This document shows, one piece after another, positions 48,794-61,157 of a stretch of DNA of 64,000 nt (its first letter is position 1; each line of letters opens with the position of its first letter). The stretch comes from Polyangium jinanense (GTDB lineage: Bacteria; Myxococcota; Polyangia; Polyangiales; Polyangiaceae): contig NZ_JAGTJJ010000050.1 of the NCBI RefSeq assembly GCF_028435365.1, forward strand, positions 21,849-85,848. The letters are read 5' to 3'. Under the pieces are notes generated by a model. That model was not told where the DNA came from and did no database searches. It was given only the letters and a program-made list of their open reading frames with translations. Both the position numbers and the translations under genes were made by a program.

Positions 48794-49957
48794 ATGGCAC
48801 GCGTGAACATCGTCTTCCTGGGTGTTGCGCTCACGCTCCTCGGGGGCTGCTCCGAGCCGGCCGGCGCCGCGCGCACGTGCAGCGGCGTCGCGCTCGACGG
48901 AGCGCTCTTGATGCTCGCCACGAACCTGCAGGCGAGCGGCCTCGGGCGCATCGACGAGACCGGCTGTTTGACCGAGATCCCGGACATCGCGCTCGGCGTC
49001 GATCCGCTGCTCTCCACCGGCTTCGGCGGGCCGTTCGTGTGCGTGCGTGATCAGGGGCTCGTGCGCGCCGTCGATCCGGATTCGCTCGCGCTCACGCGCA
49101 CGTGGGTCGCGTTCGGCGAATCCGAGACGACGTTCGAGCTCGCGACGGGCGGCAAGGCGGGCGGGCCGCACAACCCACACGACGCGGATCTCGACGCGGA
49201 AGGCAGGCTCTGGGTCGCGCGGTACGAGCAGCCCGGCGTCGCGGTGATCGAGCCCGACGGGAGCTTCGGCGGCACGGTCGATCTCTCGATGTTCGCCGAC
49301 GTCGACGGCCTGCCCGAGGTCGAGGCGGTGCGTGTCGTCGGGGATCGCGTCTTCGCGTCCGTGCAGCGCCTCGATCGTCGCACGTGGAAGTCCGCGGAGA
49401 ACGGCGCGCTCGTGGCGATCGACCTCGCCTCGCGCAGTGTCGTCGGCTCCGTGGACCTCGGGGGGAAAAACCCGTTCGGCCGCATGAGGCCGGTGCCGTG
49501 GGATCCTGCGGGCAAGACCGTCGTGCTGGCGATGCCGGGCGACTTCTACGCGATCGACGAGGGCCACGCGGCCGCGATCGTGGATCTCGACACCCTCGTG
49601 GTGACAGGCATCGCCGAGGAGAGCGCGTTCGAGGGCTCCCTCGTGGAGGTCGAGCTTGCGGCGCCGGACGAGGCGTATGCGATCGTCGCGGGCACAGGGC
49701 TCGAAAACGCCACGCGGCTCGTTCGGTTCGATCCGTCCGGAAAAACCGCGCCGATCGTTCTGGCCGATACGCGGGAAGGTGGCCAGGGCGGTAACTACGA
49801 CTACGGGGGCCTCGCGGTGGTCGGCCGCCACGTCCTGCTCGGCGACAAAGCCCACGGCGCGCCTGCGATCCACATCTTCGAGCGCGTGACGGGACGTGAG
49901 GTCGGCACCCTCGCGCCCGAACGACTTCCGCCCGTGTCGCTCTTGCCGTTGCCGTAG
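48794..49957 (+). CDS. Putative lipoprotein with propeller-like repeats
   Basis: 387 aa. ATG 48794 gives MARVNIVFLGVALTLLGGC, a clean lipoprotein signal. The mature part reads like a beta-propeller of YVTN/NHL type (DADLDAEGRLWVARYEQPG, IEPDGSFGGTVDLSMFADV, LVRFDPSGKTAPIVLADT). No catalytic motif seen. Starts 45 nt after the histidine kinase and might be co-transcribed with it. In-frame codons further upstream do not improve the signal peptide. Confidence 0.75.
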   Translation: MARVNIVFLGVALTLLGGCSEPAGAARTCSGVALDGALLMLATNLQASGLGRIDETGCLTEIPDIALGVDPLLSTGFGGPFVCVRDQGLVRAVDPDSLALTRTWVAFGESETTFELATGGKAGGPHNPHDADLDAEGRLWVARYEQPGVAVIEPDGSFGGTVDLSMFADVDGLPEVEAVRVVGDRVFASVQRLDRRTWKSAENGALVAIDLASRSVVGSVDLGGKNPFGRMRPVPWDPAGKTVVLAMPGDFYAIDEGHAAAIVDLDTLVVTGIAEESAFEGSLVEVELAAPDEAYAIVAGTGLENATRLVRFDPSGKTAPIVLADTREGGQGGNYDYGGLAVVGRHVLLGDKAHGAPAIHIFERVTGREVGTLAPERLPPVSLLPLP

Positions 49958-50028
49958 CGCGTCGGGAAGCGTGGAGGGGCTTCGTTCGGACGAGCCGTGC
50001 TCTCGCGCGCGAATCCCCTTTCGCCCCT

Positions 50029-53000
50029 GTGCCTCCCGGGCGAACTTCGTTTACCATCGATGGAAACGCCTTGGCTGACCGAGCCCCTTCATCGATGTTG
50101 AGCTCTGCGCTCGCCGAGCGTGGCGTGTCGATGCGTTCCCTCGAAGAGGCGATCGCGCGGCAAGTCGTGCACGGCGGTGACCTCGTGACGAACCTGCTCG
50201 AGGTCGGCGGCGCCCGCGAGGAGATGCTCGTGCCTCTGCTCGCCGAGGTGCTCGGCCTCGAAGAGGCGCCCTCGGGCAAACTCCCGCTGCCGCCCGCGCC
50301 GGTGCTGCGCCTCGTGCCCGGGGATCTCGCGATCAGGCACGGCATCTTCCCGCTCGCGCTCACGCGGCGCATCCTCACGATCGCCACCGCCGAGCCCCTC
50401 TCGCCGGCCGTCGAAGGTGACCTCGCGTTCGCGCTCGCCGTCGAGATCCGGCAGAGTGTCGCGCCGCTCGTGCGCATCCGTCAGGCGATCGCCGAGGCCT
50501 ACCAGATCCCGCTCGAGCGTCGCTTTCTCCGGCTCGTCGCCAAGCTCGAGAGCCGCCCCGATCCGAGCCCGACGGTCATGCCACCGCCGCGGAGCATCGG
50601 GTCCTCGCGTCCGCCGCCCCCGCGCCTTCCGGAGCTTCCCGTCGCGACGCCGCTGCCGCCCACGCAGATGCCGCCGACGCAGACGCCGGACACGCTCGTC
50701 GCGGGCGCGGCGCCGCCGATCGCTCCGACTCGCACGAAGCTCTCGGCCACGCCCATCGCGGCGCGCGCGGCTCGTTCGGACCACCCCAAGCCCGCGCCGA
50801 CGGTCGCGGTCGTCGAGCCGAAGCCCATCTCCGCGCCCGCCGCGATCCCTGCACCTCCGCGGCGTCCGCTCACCAGCGACGAGTTGCCCGAGACCGTCGC
50901 CGCGCCGCCGGGGTCCGCGTCGATCGCGGACACGGCCGACGAGGAAGAAGCGCCCGTCTCGCGAAGGCCCGAGCGTTCCGTGCGACGCGAGTCGAATCGC
51001 ACCCGCACGAGCACCAGCGTGCTCCGCCGCGCGGTCACGGGTGATCGCAAGACACGCGTCGCCGAGGCTCCGGATCGCCGCACCGCGCGTCCTCGCCGCA
51101 AGGGCCCGTTCACCACGGCGATGGCGGAAGACGAGCTCGGCGAGGCGACCACGACCGACGCGGTCCTCGACATCTTCTTCGCGTTTGCCCACCAGTTCTT
51201 CGAGTACACGGCGCTCTTCGTCGTGCACGGCGACGTCGCGGATGGACGCGACGCCTCGGGCCCCGGCGCAGGCGCGGCGCGGCTCATGTCGCTCTCCGTG
51301 CCCCTCGACCGCCCGAGCGTGCTCGCTCTCGCCCGCGAACGCAGGGCGCCCGTGATCATGCCGCCCGCCGTGGGTGACCTCGACGTCCAGATCGCCTCCG
51401 AGCTCGGCCGATCGGGCCGCACCGAGGCAGGGACGCGCGCCGCTGCCGTGCTCGTCCTGCCGATCGTCGTACGAAACCGGACCGTCGCGCTGCTCTACGG
51501 CGACGACGGCTCCGTCGACGTGGAGCTCTCCGCGCTCGGCGACGTCATCGCCATCGCGGGCCTCACGGCCGAGGCGATCGAACGCGCCATCCTGCGCAAA
51601 AAGCGCGGCGGCGCGGCGGGCGATGGTGCCCCGGCGAAACGCCCTCCCAAGCCCGCGCCTCCGCCGCAGGCCCCGGGCGCAGCGCGCCAGGTCGGCCTCG
51701 TCGCGCTCGCCCGTGCCTTCGAGCTGCCTGCGCGCCCCGCGGACGGCGCCGAGCCTGCGCCGCCTGCAGCCGAACCGAAATCGCCGCCGGCGGCCATCTC
51801 GTCGATCGCCGTCACCTTGCCGTCCGCCTCCGCGATGGCGCCGGCCATGCTCGAGGCGAGCCCCAAGCCGGCCGCGTCCCCTGCGGACGAGATCTCCTTC
51901 GCGGGCATCACCTCGAGCCAGCCGAGCGCCGCGCCCCGGCCGGCCCCCGAGCCGCCGCGCGTGGCCCCTCCGGCCCCCGCGCCCCCGGCCGCGGCTCCCC
52001 CGGCCCCTGCGTTCACGGAGACGCTCCAGAGCCCCACGCCCGCGCCGGACTCCGTCGTCCCGCGTGCCGAGCCCCGCGCCCTGCGCTCCCCCGACTCCGA
52101 CAACGCCTGGGAGCTCAGCGGCCGCCGCGGCGGCCCCATGTCCCGTCGCCGCCGCACGCCCCTCGGCGTCGTCGCGACGGGCCGCATGCGCCTCGGACCC
52201 ACCACGCCCCCGCCTCCCCCCATCACGGCCGTCTCCCGGCCGCCGGAGGCCGGCCCCGCTCCAGCCCAGCCCCCGCGTGCCGCGCGCCGGGCCATCGCGC
52301 CGAGCTTCGGCGGTCGCAGCAAGGCCTCCCTGGGCCTCGGCGCCCAGCCCTTGCCTCCCGAGCCGCCGCCCAACGCCATCGCCGCGCCGCCGACGCCTCC
52401 CGTGCCTCCCGTGCGCCCCGTCGTGCCCACGGCACCCGCGCCCCCGCCCGACGCCTTCGCGCCCCCGCCCGAGGTCCCCGCGACCCCACCCGCGCCCGCA
52501 CCGCCCGTGCGTGTGCCGCCCCCGGGGGAGATGAACTCGCCCTTGCCTCCGGAAACGCTCCCCGGCCCGCCAGTCGAGACCTGGGCCCCCCGCGCGGCCA
52601 AGGACGAACCCAGCGCCGTGCCCGTGGGCAGCACGCTCCCGAACCGCGCGCGCGCCGCGGGCTCCGATCCCATCACCCTCGTGCAGCGCTTCCTCGAATC
52701 CGGCGCGGAGGACGGCGAGGCCCACAAAGAGCTCGTTCGCCTCGGCGAGGCCGCGATGCAGGCCATCATGGCCCGCTTCCCCGGCCCGCTTCGCATCGAC
52801 CCGCGTGTCCTCTCGCGTGGCGCCGAGCTCCCGCTCGCCTCGCGCAGCGGCCCTCTGCTCGGCCTCATCGTCGCGATCGGCCGTCCTGCCGTGCCGTTCC
52901 TCGCCGTGCGCAGCACCGCGGGTGATCCCGACGTCCGGTTCTGGGCGACGCACCTGCTCGGCGAGCTCATGTATCCGGAGAGCGCGCATGCCATCTTCGT

Positions 53001-53535
53001 GCGCCTCTTCGACGACGCCGCTCCGGTTCGTCGTGTCGCGCGTCGCGCCGCTGCGATGCTCATCGCCGCGAGTCCCGTGACTGAAGCGCCGATCCTCCCG
53101 ACGCTCGAACGTCTCGCGCGGACCTCGACTGAGCGTGCCGGCCGGCGCCTGCTCGCAATCGAGACCCTCGGCGAGCTCGCCGTCCCCAAGTCGGTTCCGG
53201 TGCTCATCGCAACGCTCGGCGAGACGACCGTGGAGCTCGCGGAAGCGGCACATCGCGCGCTCGTGCACGTCACGCGGCACGACTTCGGCCGCGACGTACG
53301 CAAGTGGAACGCCTTCTGGACGACGAACGGCGCGCGAGGTCGCGTCGAGTGGCTCATCGACGCGCTTCTCTCGGAATCGCCCACGCTCCGTCGCGCCGCC
53401 GCAGAGGAGCTCGCACCGATCGTCGGCCGAGATCTCGGCTACTACGACGATCTACCCGAGGACGAACGCGAGGCCGCGCAGGTCCGCTACGTCCTCTGGT
53501 GGGAGCAAGAAGGCCGCCACAAGAAGCGCAGTTGA
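50029..53535 (+). CDS. GspE-N-domain / GAF-like / HEAT-repeat protein
   Basis: 1168 aa from GTG 50029; ATG 50095 (MLSSALAERGVSMRSL) is a credible alternative and neither has a clear ribosome site. Residues about 23-165 match the N-terminal domain of GspE/PilB-type ATPases (MshEN, c-di-GMP-binding in some members): DLVTNLLEVGGAREEMLVPL, LAIRHGIFPLALTRRILTIA. No ATPase domain follows. Pro/Ala-rich stretches surround a GAF-like domain (about 385-525) and the C-terminus (about 890-1140) is HEAT-like. Probably a cytoplasmic scaffold or regulator, perhaps in motility or secretion (inference). Confidence 0.8.
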   Translation: MPPGRTSFTIDGNALADRAPSSMLSSALAERGVSMRSLEEAIARQVVHGGDLVTNLLEVGGAREEMLVPLLAEVLGLEEAPSGKLPLPPAPVLRLVPGDLAIRHGIFPLALTRRILTIATAEPLSPAVEGDLAFALAVEIRQSVAPLVRIRQAIAEAYQIPLERRFLRLVAKLESRPDPSPTVMPPPRSIGSSRPPPPRLPELPVATPLPPTQMPPTQTPDTLVAGAAPPIAPTRTKLSATPIAARAARSDHPKPAPTVAVVEPKPISAPAAIPAPPRRPLTSDELPETVAAPPGSASIADTADEEEAPVSRRPERSVRRESNRTRTSTSVLRRAVTGDRKTRVAEAPDRRTARPRRKGPFTTAMAEDELGEATTTDAVLDIFFAFAHQFFEYTALFVVHGDVADGRDASGPGAGAARLMSLSVPLDRPSVLALARERRAPVIMPPAVGDLDVQIASELGRSGRTEAGTRAAAVLVLPIVVRNRTVALLYGDDGSVDVELSALGDVIAIAGLTAEAIERAILRKKRGGAAGDGAPAKRPPKPAPPPQAPGAARQVGLVALARAFELPARPADGAEPAPPAAEPKSPPAAISSIAVTLPSASAMAPAMLEASPKPAASPADEISFAGITSSQPSAAPRPAPEPPRVAPPAPAPPAAAPPAPAFTETLQSPTPAPDSVVPRAEPRALRSPDSDNAWELSGRRGGPMSRRRRTPLGVVATGRMRLGPTTPPPPPITAVSRPPEAGPAPAQPPRAARRAIAPSFGGRSKASLGLGAQPLPPEPPPNAIAAPPTPPVPPVRPVVPTAPAPPPDAFAPPPEVPATPPAPAPPVRVPPPGEMNSPLPPETLPGPPVETWAPRAAKDEPSAVPVGSTLPNRARAAGSDPITLVQRFLESGAEDGEAHKELVRLGEAAMQAIMARFPGPLRIDPRVLSRGAELPLASRSGPLLGLIVAIGRPAVPFLAVRSTAGDPDVRFWATHLLGELMYPESAHAIFVRLFDDAAPVRRVARRAAAMLIAASPVTEAPILPTLERLARTSTERAGRRLLAIETLGELAVPKSVPVLIATLGETTVELAEAAHRALVHVTRHDFGRDVRKWNAFWTTNGARGRVEWLIDALLSESPTLRRAAAEELAPIVGRDLGYYDDLPEDEREAAQVRYVLWWEQEGRHKKRS

Positions 53536-53563
53536 ACCGCGCTGGTCTCATCGGGGGGCGTTT

Positions 53564-53878
53564 CGCTGGGGCGTTGCCCCAGGCCCCACCAGGGGTTGTC
53601 CACCCCTGGACCCGGACCAGCGCAAGCGCTGGACCCGGGGTCGATGAACTGCGCAACGCGCAGTTCATCGAACAGGCCAGGTCAAGACCAACGACGATCC
53701 TGCCAGCGGGCAACGTGCCCGTCGCCAGCGTGAAACGCCCCCTCGTGGTCTTGCCACTGCCCTTTGGGAAGAACTGCGCATCGCGCAGTTCTTCCCCCTG
53801 AGGTCCAGGGCTTGCCCTGGTTCGGGTCGAGGGGCGAACAGCCCCCGCGGGGTCCGGGGCGGCGCCCCGGCGCGGCGG
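53564..53878. repeat. Multi-hairpin inverted-arm element, copy B
   Basis: Occupies most of the 418-nt gap between convergent genes. Same order of hairpins as copy A: CTGGGG/CCCCAG (53566-53582), CCAGGGG/CCCCTGG, CCAGCGC/GCGCTGG, CGATGAACTGCGC/GCGCAGTTCATCG (53642-53670), 96-nt centre, GGAAGAACTGCGC/GCGCAGTTCTTCC (53767-53795), CCAGGGC/GCCCTGG, GGGGC/GCCCC, CCGGGGC/GCCCCGG. The right 13-bp stem differs from copy A by a paired T-A for C-G exchange. Confidence 0.85.
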
Positions 53879-53884
53879 CTTGCG

Positions 53885-53927
53885 ACAAAAAGCCACGAGG
53901 GGGCTTGAGGCCCCCTCGTGGTGTTTT
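53885..53927. terminator. Bidirectional rho-independent terminator
   Basis: Perfect 12-bp stem CCACGAGGGGGC (53893-53904) / GCCCCCTCGTGG (53910-53921) with a short loop, TGTTTT to the right and AAAA to the left (T run on the minus strand). It stands next to repeat copy B and serves the triple-DsbA gene that ends at 53954. Confidence 0.85.
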
Positions 53928-53953
53928 CATCGATTGTCAGGAACGGTCACCGC

Positions 53954-55939
53954 TCACTTCTTCGCGGCGCCGGACTCCTTGATGACGAGATCGATCATCT
54001 TCTTGAACTTCGGGAACGGCTGGGCACCGCTGATGAAGTAGCCCTCCGTCTTGCCCGCGGCTGCGATGTGGAAGCCGGGCGTACCGCTGATGCCCGCCTT
54101 GTCTGCCACGCCGCTCTCGCTCTCGATGAACTTCTTGTGCGCCTCGCTGTCGAGGGCGGCCTTGAACTTCCCGAGGTCGAGACCCTGCTCCTCCGCGTAC
54201 TTCTCGAGCGTCGTACGGGCGAACGCGTCGGGCGTACCGGCGCCCTTGAAGAGCGCGGTGTGCATCTTCCAGAAGCCCTCGTTGCCCTTCTGCTTCTTGG
54301 CCTCCTCGGCCGCGAGAGCTGCGGGCATCGCGTTCTTGTGGAACGGCAGCGGCTTGTGGCGCCAAACGATCTTCACCTTGTCGCCGTAGGCCTTCTCGAC
54401 CTGGGCGACCGTGTCCTCTGCGCGCTTGCAGAAGGGGCACTCGAAGTCGCTGAAGATCTGCATCACGACCTTCGCCTTGTCGCTGCCCTTCCAGGCGGAC
54501 TCGGCGGGGGCCACGTCGACCGTCTTCTTCTCGGGCGGGGGCGGCGTCTTCCCGTCCTTGATGATCTCGTTGTAGAGATCCTTCGCGGCCACGCCCTTCG
54601 CGAGCAGGTCCTGCGCCTTCTTGATCTCCTCGTCGATGACGGTCTTGAACTTCTCGATCGGCTGGGCGCCGACGAGGCGGCGACCGTTGATGAAGAAGTG
54701 CGGCGTGCCGCTCGCCTGGAGCTCGTCGGCGAGGTCCTGATCGGCCGTGATCTCGGCACCGTACTTCTTGTCGAGGATCGCGGTCTTCACCTTGTCGACG
54801 TTCAGGCCGAGCTCCTTGGCGTAGCCGAGCAGATCGTCGTCGGTGAGCTTCTGCTGGTTCTTCCAGAGCAGATCGTAGGCGGCCCAGAAGCCCGCCTCGC
54901 CCTTCTGGGCGCGGGCTTCACGCGCGAGTTCCGCGGCCGGCTCGGCGCGCGGGTGCATCGGCAGCGGGTTGTCCTTCCAGACGATGCGGACCTTGTCGCC
55001 GTAGGTCTTCACGACCTCGTCGAGCGTCGGGACCACGCGGCTGCAGAAGGGGCACTGGAAATCGGACCACTCGACGATCGTCACGAGCGCCGTCTCGGGG
55101 CCCTTCGCGGGCGACGTGCCGACGGGCACCTTCCAGACGGTCTTGTCCTCTTGCTGCGCCTGCTCGCGGTTCGCCGGCGGGGGCGCCTTCGCCTTGTTCT
55201 CCTGCGAGAGCTTGGCGTAGACCTTCTCCGGCTTCGTGCCCGCCTTGATCGCGGCGTCGGCGGCCTTGAGCTGCTCGTCGATCACCTGCTTGAACTTGTC
55301 GATCGGCTGCGCGCCGCTGAGCAGGATGCCGTTGATGAACGACGCCGGCGTACCGGAGACGCCCGCGGCCTTACCGGCGGCGAGGTCGGCGTCCACCTTC
55401 GCGGCGAACTCCTGCTTGTCGTAGGCGGCCTTGAACTTGGCCTTGTCCACGCCCGCCTGCACGGCCCACTGCTCGAAGTTCTCGGGCGTGAGCGCGCGCT
55501 GGTTCTGGAACGCGACCTCGTGGAACTTCCAGAAGGCCTCGGGGCCCTTGATGCGGAACACGGTCTCGGCCGCGACGGACGCGGGACGCGCGTTCTTGTG
55601 GAAGGGCAGGGGGTTCGACTTCCAGATGATGCGGAGCTTCTGCGGGCCGTACTGCTCGCGGAGCTGCGTCAGCGTCGCCTCGACCTTGCTGCAGAAGGGG
55701 CACTCGAAGTCGCTGAAGAGCACCAGCGTGACGGGCGCGTTCGGGCTGCCCCAGGTGGGATCCTTCGACGAGACGGGGACCGACGCGTCGCTGTGATCCC
55801 ACGTCCCGCCGGCGACGTACTCCTGCGTCGCCTCGGCGCTGGCCGTGTGGCCCCCGGCGCCGCGATCGATGCCCCACATCAGCGCCATCCCTGCCATGAA
55901 GCAGAGAAGGAAGCCGACGATGGCGGTTCCTTTGTTCAT
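53954..55939 (-). CDS. Membrane-anchored fusion of three DsbA-like thioredoxin domains
   Basis: 661 aa. One N-terminal helix (about 6-24) without a clear cleavage site, so probably an inner-membrane anchor with a periplasmic body. Three DsbA-type domains in tandem, each with a CPFC active site (Cys80/83, Cys296/299, Cys501/504), a conserved NPLPFHK-type segment and a cis-Pro loop SGTP (Pro198, Pro413, Pro621). Pro/Ala/Lys linkers separate them. All catalytic pairs are intact, so three redox centres are expected, for oxidation or isomerisation of exported Cys-rich proteins, which are abundant in this window (inference). ATG 55939 has AAGGAAGAG upstream. Confidence 0.93.
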   Translation of the reverse strand: MNKGTAIVGFLLCFMAGMALMWGIDRGAGGHTASAEATQEYVAGGTWDHSDASVPVSSKDPTWGSPNAPVTLVLFSDFECPFCSKVEATLTQLREQYGPQKLRIIWKSNPLPFHKNARPASVAAETVFRIKGPEAFWKFHEVAFQNQRALTPENFEQWAVQAGVDKAKFKAAYDKQEFAAKVDADLAAGKAAGVSGTPASFINGILLSGAQPIDKFKQVIDEQLKAADAAIKAGTKPEKVYAKLSQENKAKAPPPANREQAQQEDKTVWKVPVGTSPAKGPETALVTIVEWSDFQCPFCSRVVPTLDEVVKTYGDKVRIVWKDNPLPMHPRAEPAAELAREARAQKGEAGFWAAYDLLWKNQQKLTDDDLLGYAKELGLNVDKVKTAILDKKYGAEITADQDLADELQASGTPHFFINGRRLVGAQPIEKFKTVIDEEIKKAQDLLAKGVAAKDLYNEIIKDGKTPPPPEKKTVDVAPAESAWKGSDKAKVVMQIFSDFECPFCKRAEDTVAQVEKAYGDKVKIVWRHKPLPFHKNAMPAALAAEEAKKQKGNEGFWKMHTALFKGAGTPDAFARTTLEKYAEEQGLDLGKFKAALDSEAHKKFIESESGVADKAGISGTPGFHIAAAGKTEGYFISGAQPFPKFKKMIDLVIKESGAAKK

Positions 55940-56229
55940 GTTTCTTCTCTTCCTTTACGAGACGGTGCTGCCCGCGCGGCGCTCCTCATCGCGCTGCGAG
56001 AGCCGACACCCCGATCGCCCCGATGAACGTTCTTCGGGGCGAAAATCCACGATCTCGAGCGTCGTCTTTCGATCGACGCTGCCGTGACACGTGCGGATCG
56101 GCGGCGCCCCCCCGCCTTCAACCAGAAAGGGCGCAAAACCGATTCGCGAGTTTTTCCTCTTCGCGCTGGATCGCTTGCATTCGTCTGTCGCTCGCGTGCG
56201 ATCCCGCGCGCGAGCGACCACGACAAGCG
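55940..56229. other. Intergenic region upstream of the triple-DsbA gene, with an inverted repeat
   Basis: 290 nt without a supported gene. Contains the inverted repeat CGCCCCGA (56016-56023) / TCGGGGCG (56034-56041), about 80-100 nt before the DsbA start; it has no T run, so an operator or mRNA hairpin is as likely as a terminator. Small open frames here are shadows. Confidence 0.5.
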
Positions 56230-56772
56230 TCAGGCGCGAGGAGGCCTGTCGATCTCTCGGCGAACACCCCTCAGCGGGGCGCCCTCCACCGGCGGGTACG
56301 CCGGGAGCTCGACGGCGAACGCCGGTCGGAGATCGAAGGACGCCGAAAGCATGGCGTCCGGTACGGTCGCGACGAACGACGCGATGGGGTTCTGTTCGCC
56401 GTGGGAGGGACCGAGGGCTGGACCGAAGTCCGTCCCGTCACACGAGACTCCCGCGTCGATGCGCGCGTCGGTCATCGGGTGGATCCGCCCTGGCGCGACC
56501 GCCGTGGCGCCGCGCTCGTCACACATCGCCGCGATCTGAGGATCCACCTCGTCGCTCGGCCCTATGGACGTGGGGGGCGCGGTGCAGTCCACGGCGTCCT
56601 CGCTCTCCGGCTGCGCTGCACGCGGCGCAGGCCCGAGCGACGACGACGCATCGTCTTCGCAAGCAGGTACGATCGCTGCGTATGCGCGGAGCGGCACGAG
56701 CCAAACCACGGCGAATACCGCCGCGATGGCCAGCGCACGAAGAACCGCGAACCGCAACACCGACCTATCCAT
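56230..56772 (-). CDS. Small secreted protein of unknown function
   Basis: 180 aa from ATG 56772. N-terminal MDRSVLRFAVLRALAIAAVF is a signal peptide ending about RAYA. The mature part is polar with four Cys (VPACEDD, VDCTAPP, AMCDERG, VSCDGTD) and no recognised domain. A further upstream frame to 56814 lacks signal character. About 100 nt separate it from the divergent double-kinase gene. Confidence 0.6.
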   Translation of the reverse strand: MDRSVLRFAVLRALAIAAVFAVVWLVPLRAYAAIVPACEDDASSSLGPAPRAAQPESEDAVDCTAPPTSIGPSDEVDPQIAAMCDERGATAVAPGRIHPMTDARIDAGVSCDGTDFGPALGPSHGEQNPIASFVATVPDAMLSASFDLRPAFAVELPAYPPVEGAPLRGVRREIDRPPRA

Positions 56773-56873
56773 AGCCGACCGGAGGGCTTGCGGCAATTGT
56801 CTGTGGCCCTCCACGCTCGTCGCGCCTTCCAGATGCCGAATTATTGGCCCACCTTGTCTTACATTCCTAGCGT

Positions 56874-59633
<2,760 letters not shown>

Positions 59634-59686
59634 CCGTCAAGCTCCCCCGGCAGCGCTCATTTTGCTCGATCGCGCGCCGTCACGTT

Positions 59687-59693
59687 GTATACC
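59687..59693 (+). promoter_or_regulatory. Candidate -10 element (GTATACC) of the MATE gene
   Basis: GTATAC core ends 12 nt before ATG 59705, the same element and a similar short distance as at 12077 and 16178. It also contains a TG dinucleotide just before the hexamer. A clear -35 is not visible; TTGCTC at 59662 is 20 nt upstream. Confidence 0.4.
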
Positions 59694-59704
59694 GCGCACA
59701 CTCG

Positions 59705-61150
59705 ATGGCCCAGATTGCTCCGCCCGCCGTGGGTGAAAACGTCGTCACCTCCGGCCCGCCGCACCGAGCCATTCTCAAGCTCGCTCTGCCAACGGTCGGG
59801 GCGATGCTCACGCAGAGCGTCGTCAACGAGATCGACATCGTCTTCTTCGCCCGGCTGCCCTGCCCGGAGTCGTCGAACGCGCAGGCCGCGCTCCTCCCGT
59901 CGCTGATCGTCCTCTGGCTCTTCGGCGGCTCGCTCTCCGCGATCTCCGTCGGCACGCAAGCCTTCGTCGGCCGCCGCTTCGCCGAGAAGAAGCACGAAGA
60001 CGCAGGCGCGGTCCTCTTCAACGCCGCGCTCTTCGCGCTCGTCGCGGGCGTCATCTTCTCCGCGATCGGCTACCTCGCCACGCCCCACATCCTCGGCGCA
60101 ATCATCAAGGTCGAGGGCGCTCGCACGGCCGCAGACGAGTATCTGCGCTGGCGTCTGCTCGGCGTCACCTCGATGGCGACGACGTTCGCCTTCAAGGCCT
60201 TCTTCGACGGCATCGGCAAGACGCACATCCATCTCGTCTCGGCCGTCGTGATGAACGCGCTGAACATCGTGCTCTGCTTCTTGCTGATCTTCGGCAACGC
60301 CGCGCTCGGCATCCAGAAGATGGGCATCGCAGGCGCGGGCATCGCAGGGTTCGTCTCCACGTACGTCGGCCTCGCGATCATGGTCGGCTACGCGCTCCTG
60401 CCGCAGTTCCGGAAGCTCTACGCCCCGTTCCGCTGGAAGAACCTGGACCGAGGGCTCACCTGGTCGGTCCTGAAGCTCTCGATCCCGAGCAGCGTGGCGA
60501 CCATCGCAGTGATGACAGGCTTCGCACTCTTCGCGATGATCGCAGGCAAGCTCGACGAGGTGCACCCCATGGGCGTCGTCTCGGCGATGTGCCCAGGCGG
60601 CAAGGCCGAGCCAGTGAACGGCGCAGCGACGACCGTGATCGTCGGCGTCCTCAAGCTGACGTTCACCGCATGTCTCGCGTTCGGCACGTCCACGGCAACG
60701 CTCGTCGCGCAGTCCCTCGGCGAGCGCAACGGCGACAAAGCCGAGACATTCGGCTGGACGTCGGTGCGTCTGGGTCTCCTGATCTTCGGCGTCGTGGGTC
60801 TCTGCGAGGCCGTCTTCGCGCCGCAGATCCTCTCGTTCGTCACGCACAGCGACGTCGTGCGAGACGTCGCACTCGGCCCGATGCGGCTCATGGGCATCTG
60901 CACGCCGATCATCGCAATCGGAATGATCCTCACGCAGGCACTCTTCGGCGCCGGCAACTCGCGCTTCGTGATGATCGTGGAGCTCGTGCTCCACTTCCTC
61001 TGTCTCGTCCCGCTCGCATGGCTACTCGGCATCACGCTCGACCTAGGCCTGATGGGCATCTGGGCCGCCGGCGTGGTCTACGCCGTGCTCCTCGCAAGCG
61101 TGATGGTCTTCAAGTTCCGCAGCGGCGACTGGAAGAAGATCGCGCTGTAG
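59705..61150 (+). CDS. MATE-family multidrug/toxin export protein
   Basis: 481 aa with twelve predicted helices in two homologous halves ([20 protein letters not shown] and [19 protein letters not shown] start the halves). Typical MatE features include [11 protein letters not shown] and [19 protein letters not shown] transporters export organic cations or toxins using Na+ or H+ gradients; substrate unknown. ATG 59705, 71 nt after the double-kinase stop. The structured repeat copy C begins just after the stop. Confidence 0.92.
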   Translation: MAQIAPPAVGENVVTSGPPHRAILKLALPTVGAMLTQSVVNEIDIVFFARLPCPESSNAQAALLPSLIVLWLFGGSLSAISVGTQAFVGRRFAEKKHEDAGAVLFNAALFALVAGVIFSAIGYLATPHILGAIIKVEGARTAADEYLRWRLLGVTSMATTFAFKAFFDGIGKTHIHLVSAVVMNALNIVLCFLLIFGNAALGIQKMGIAGAGIAGFVSTYVGLAIMVGYALLPQFRKLYAPFRWKNLDRGLTWSVLKLSIPSSVATIAVMTGFALFAMIAGKLDEVHPMGVVSAMCPGGKAEPVNGAATTVIVGVLKLTFTACLAFGTSTATLVAQSLGERNGDKAETFGWTSVRLGLLIFGVVGLCEAVFAPQILSFVTHSDVVRDVALGPMRLMGICTPIIAIGMILTQALFGAGNSRFVMIVELVLHFLCLVPLAWLLGITLDLGLMGIWAAGVVYAVLLASVMVFKFRSGDWKKIAL

Positions 61151-61157
61151 GGAAACG

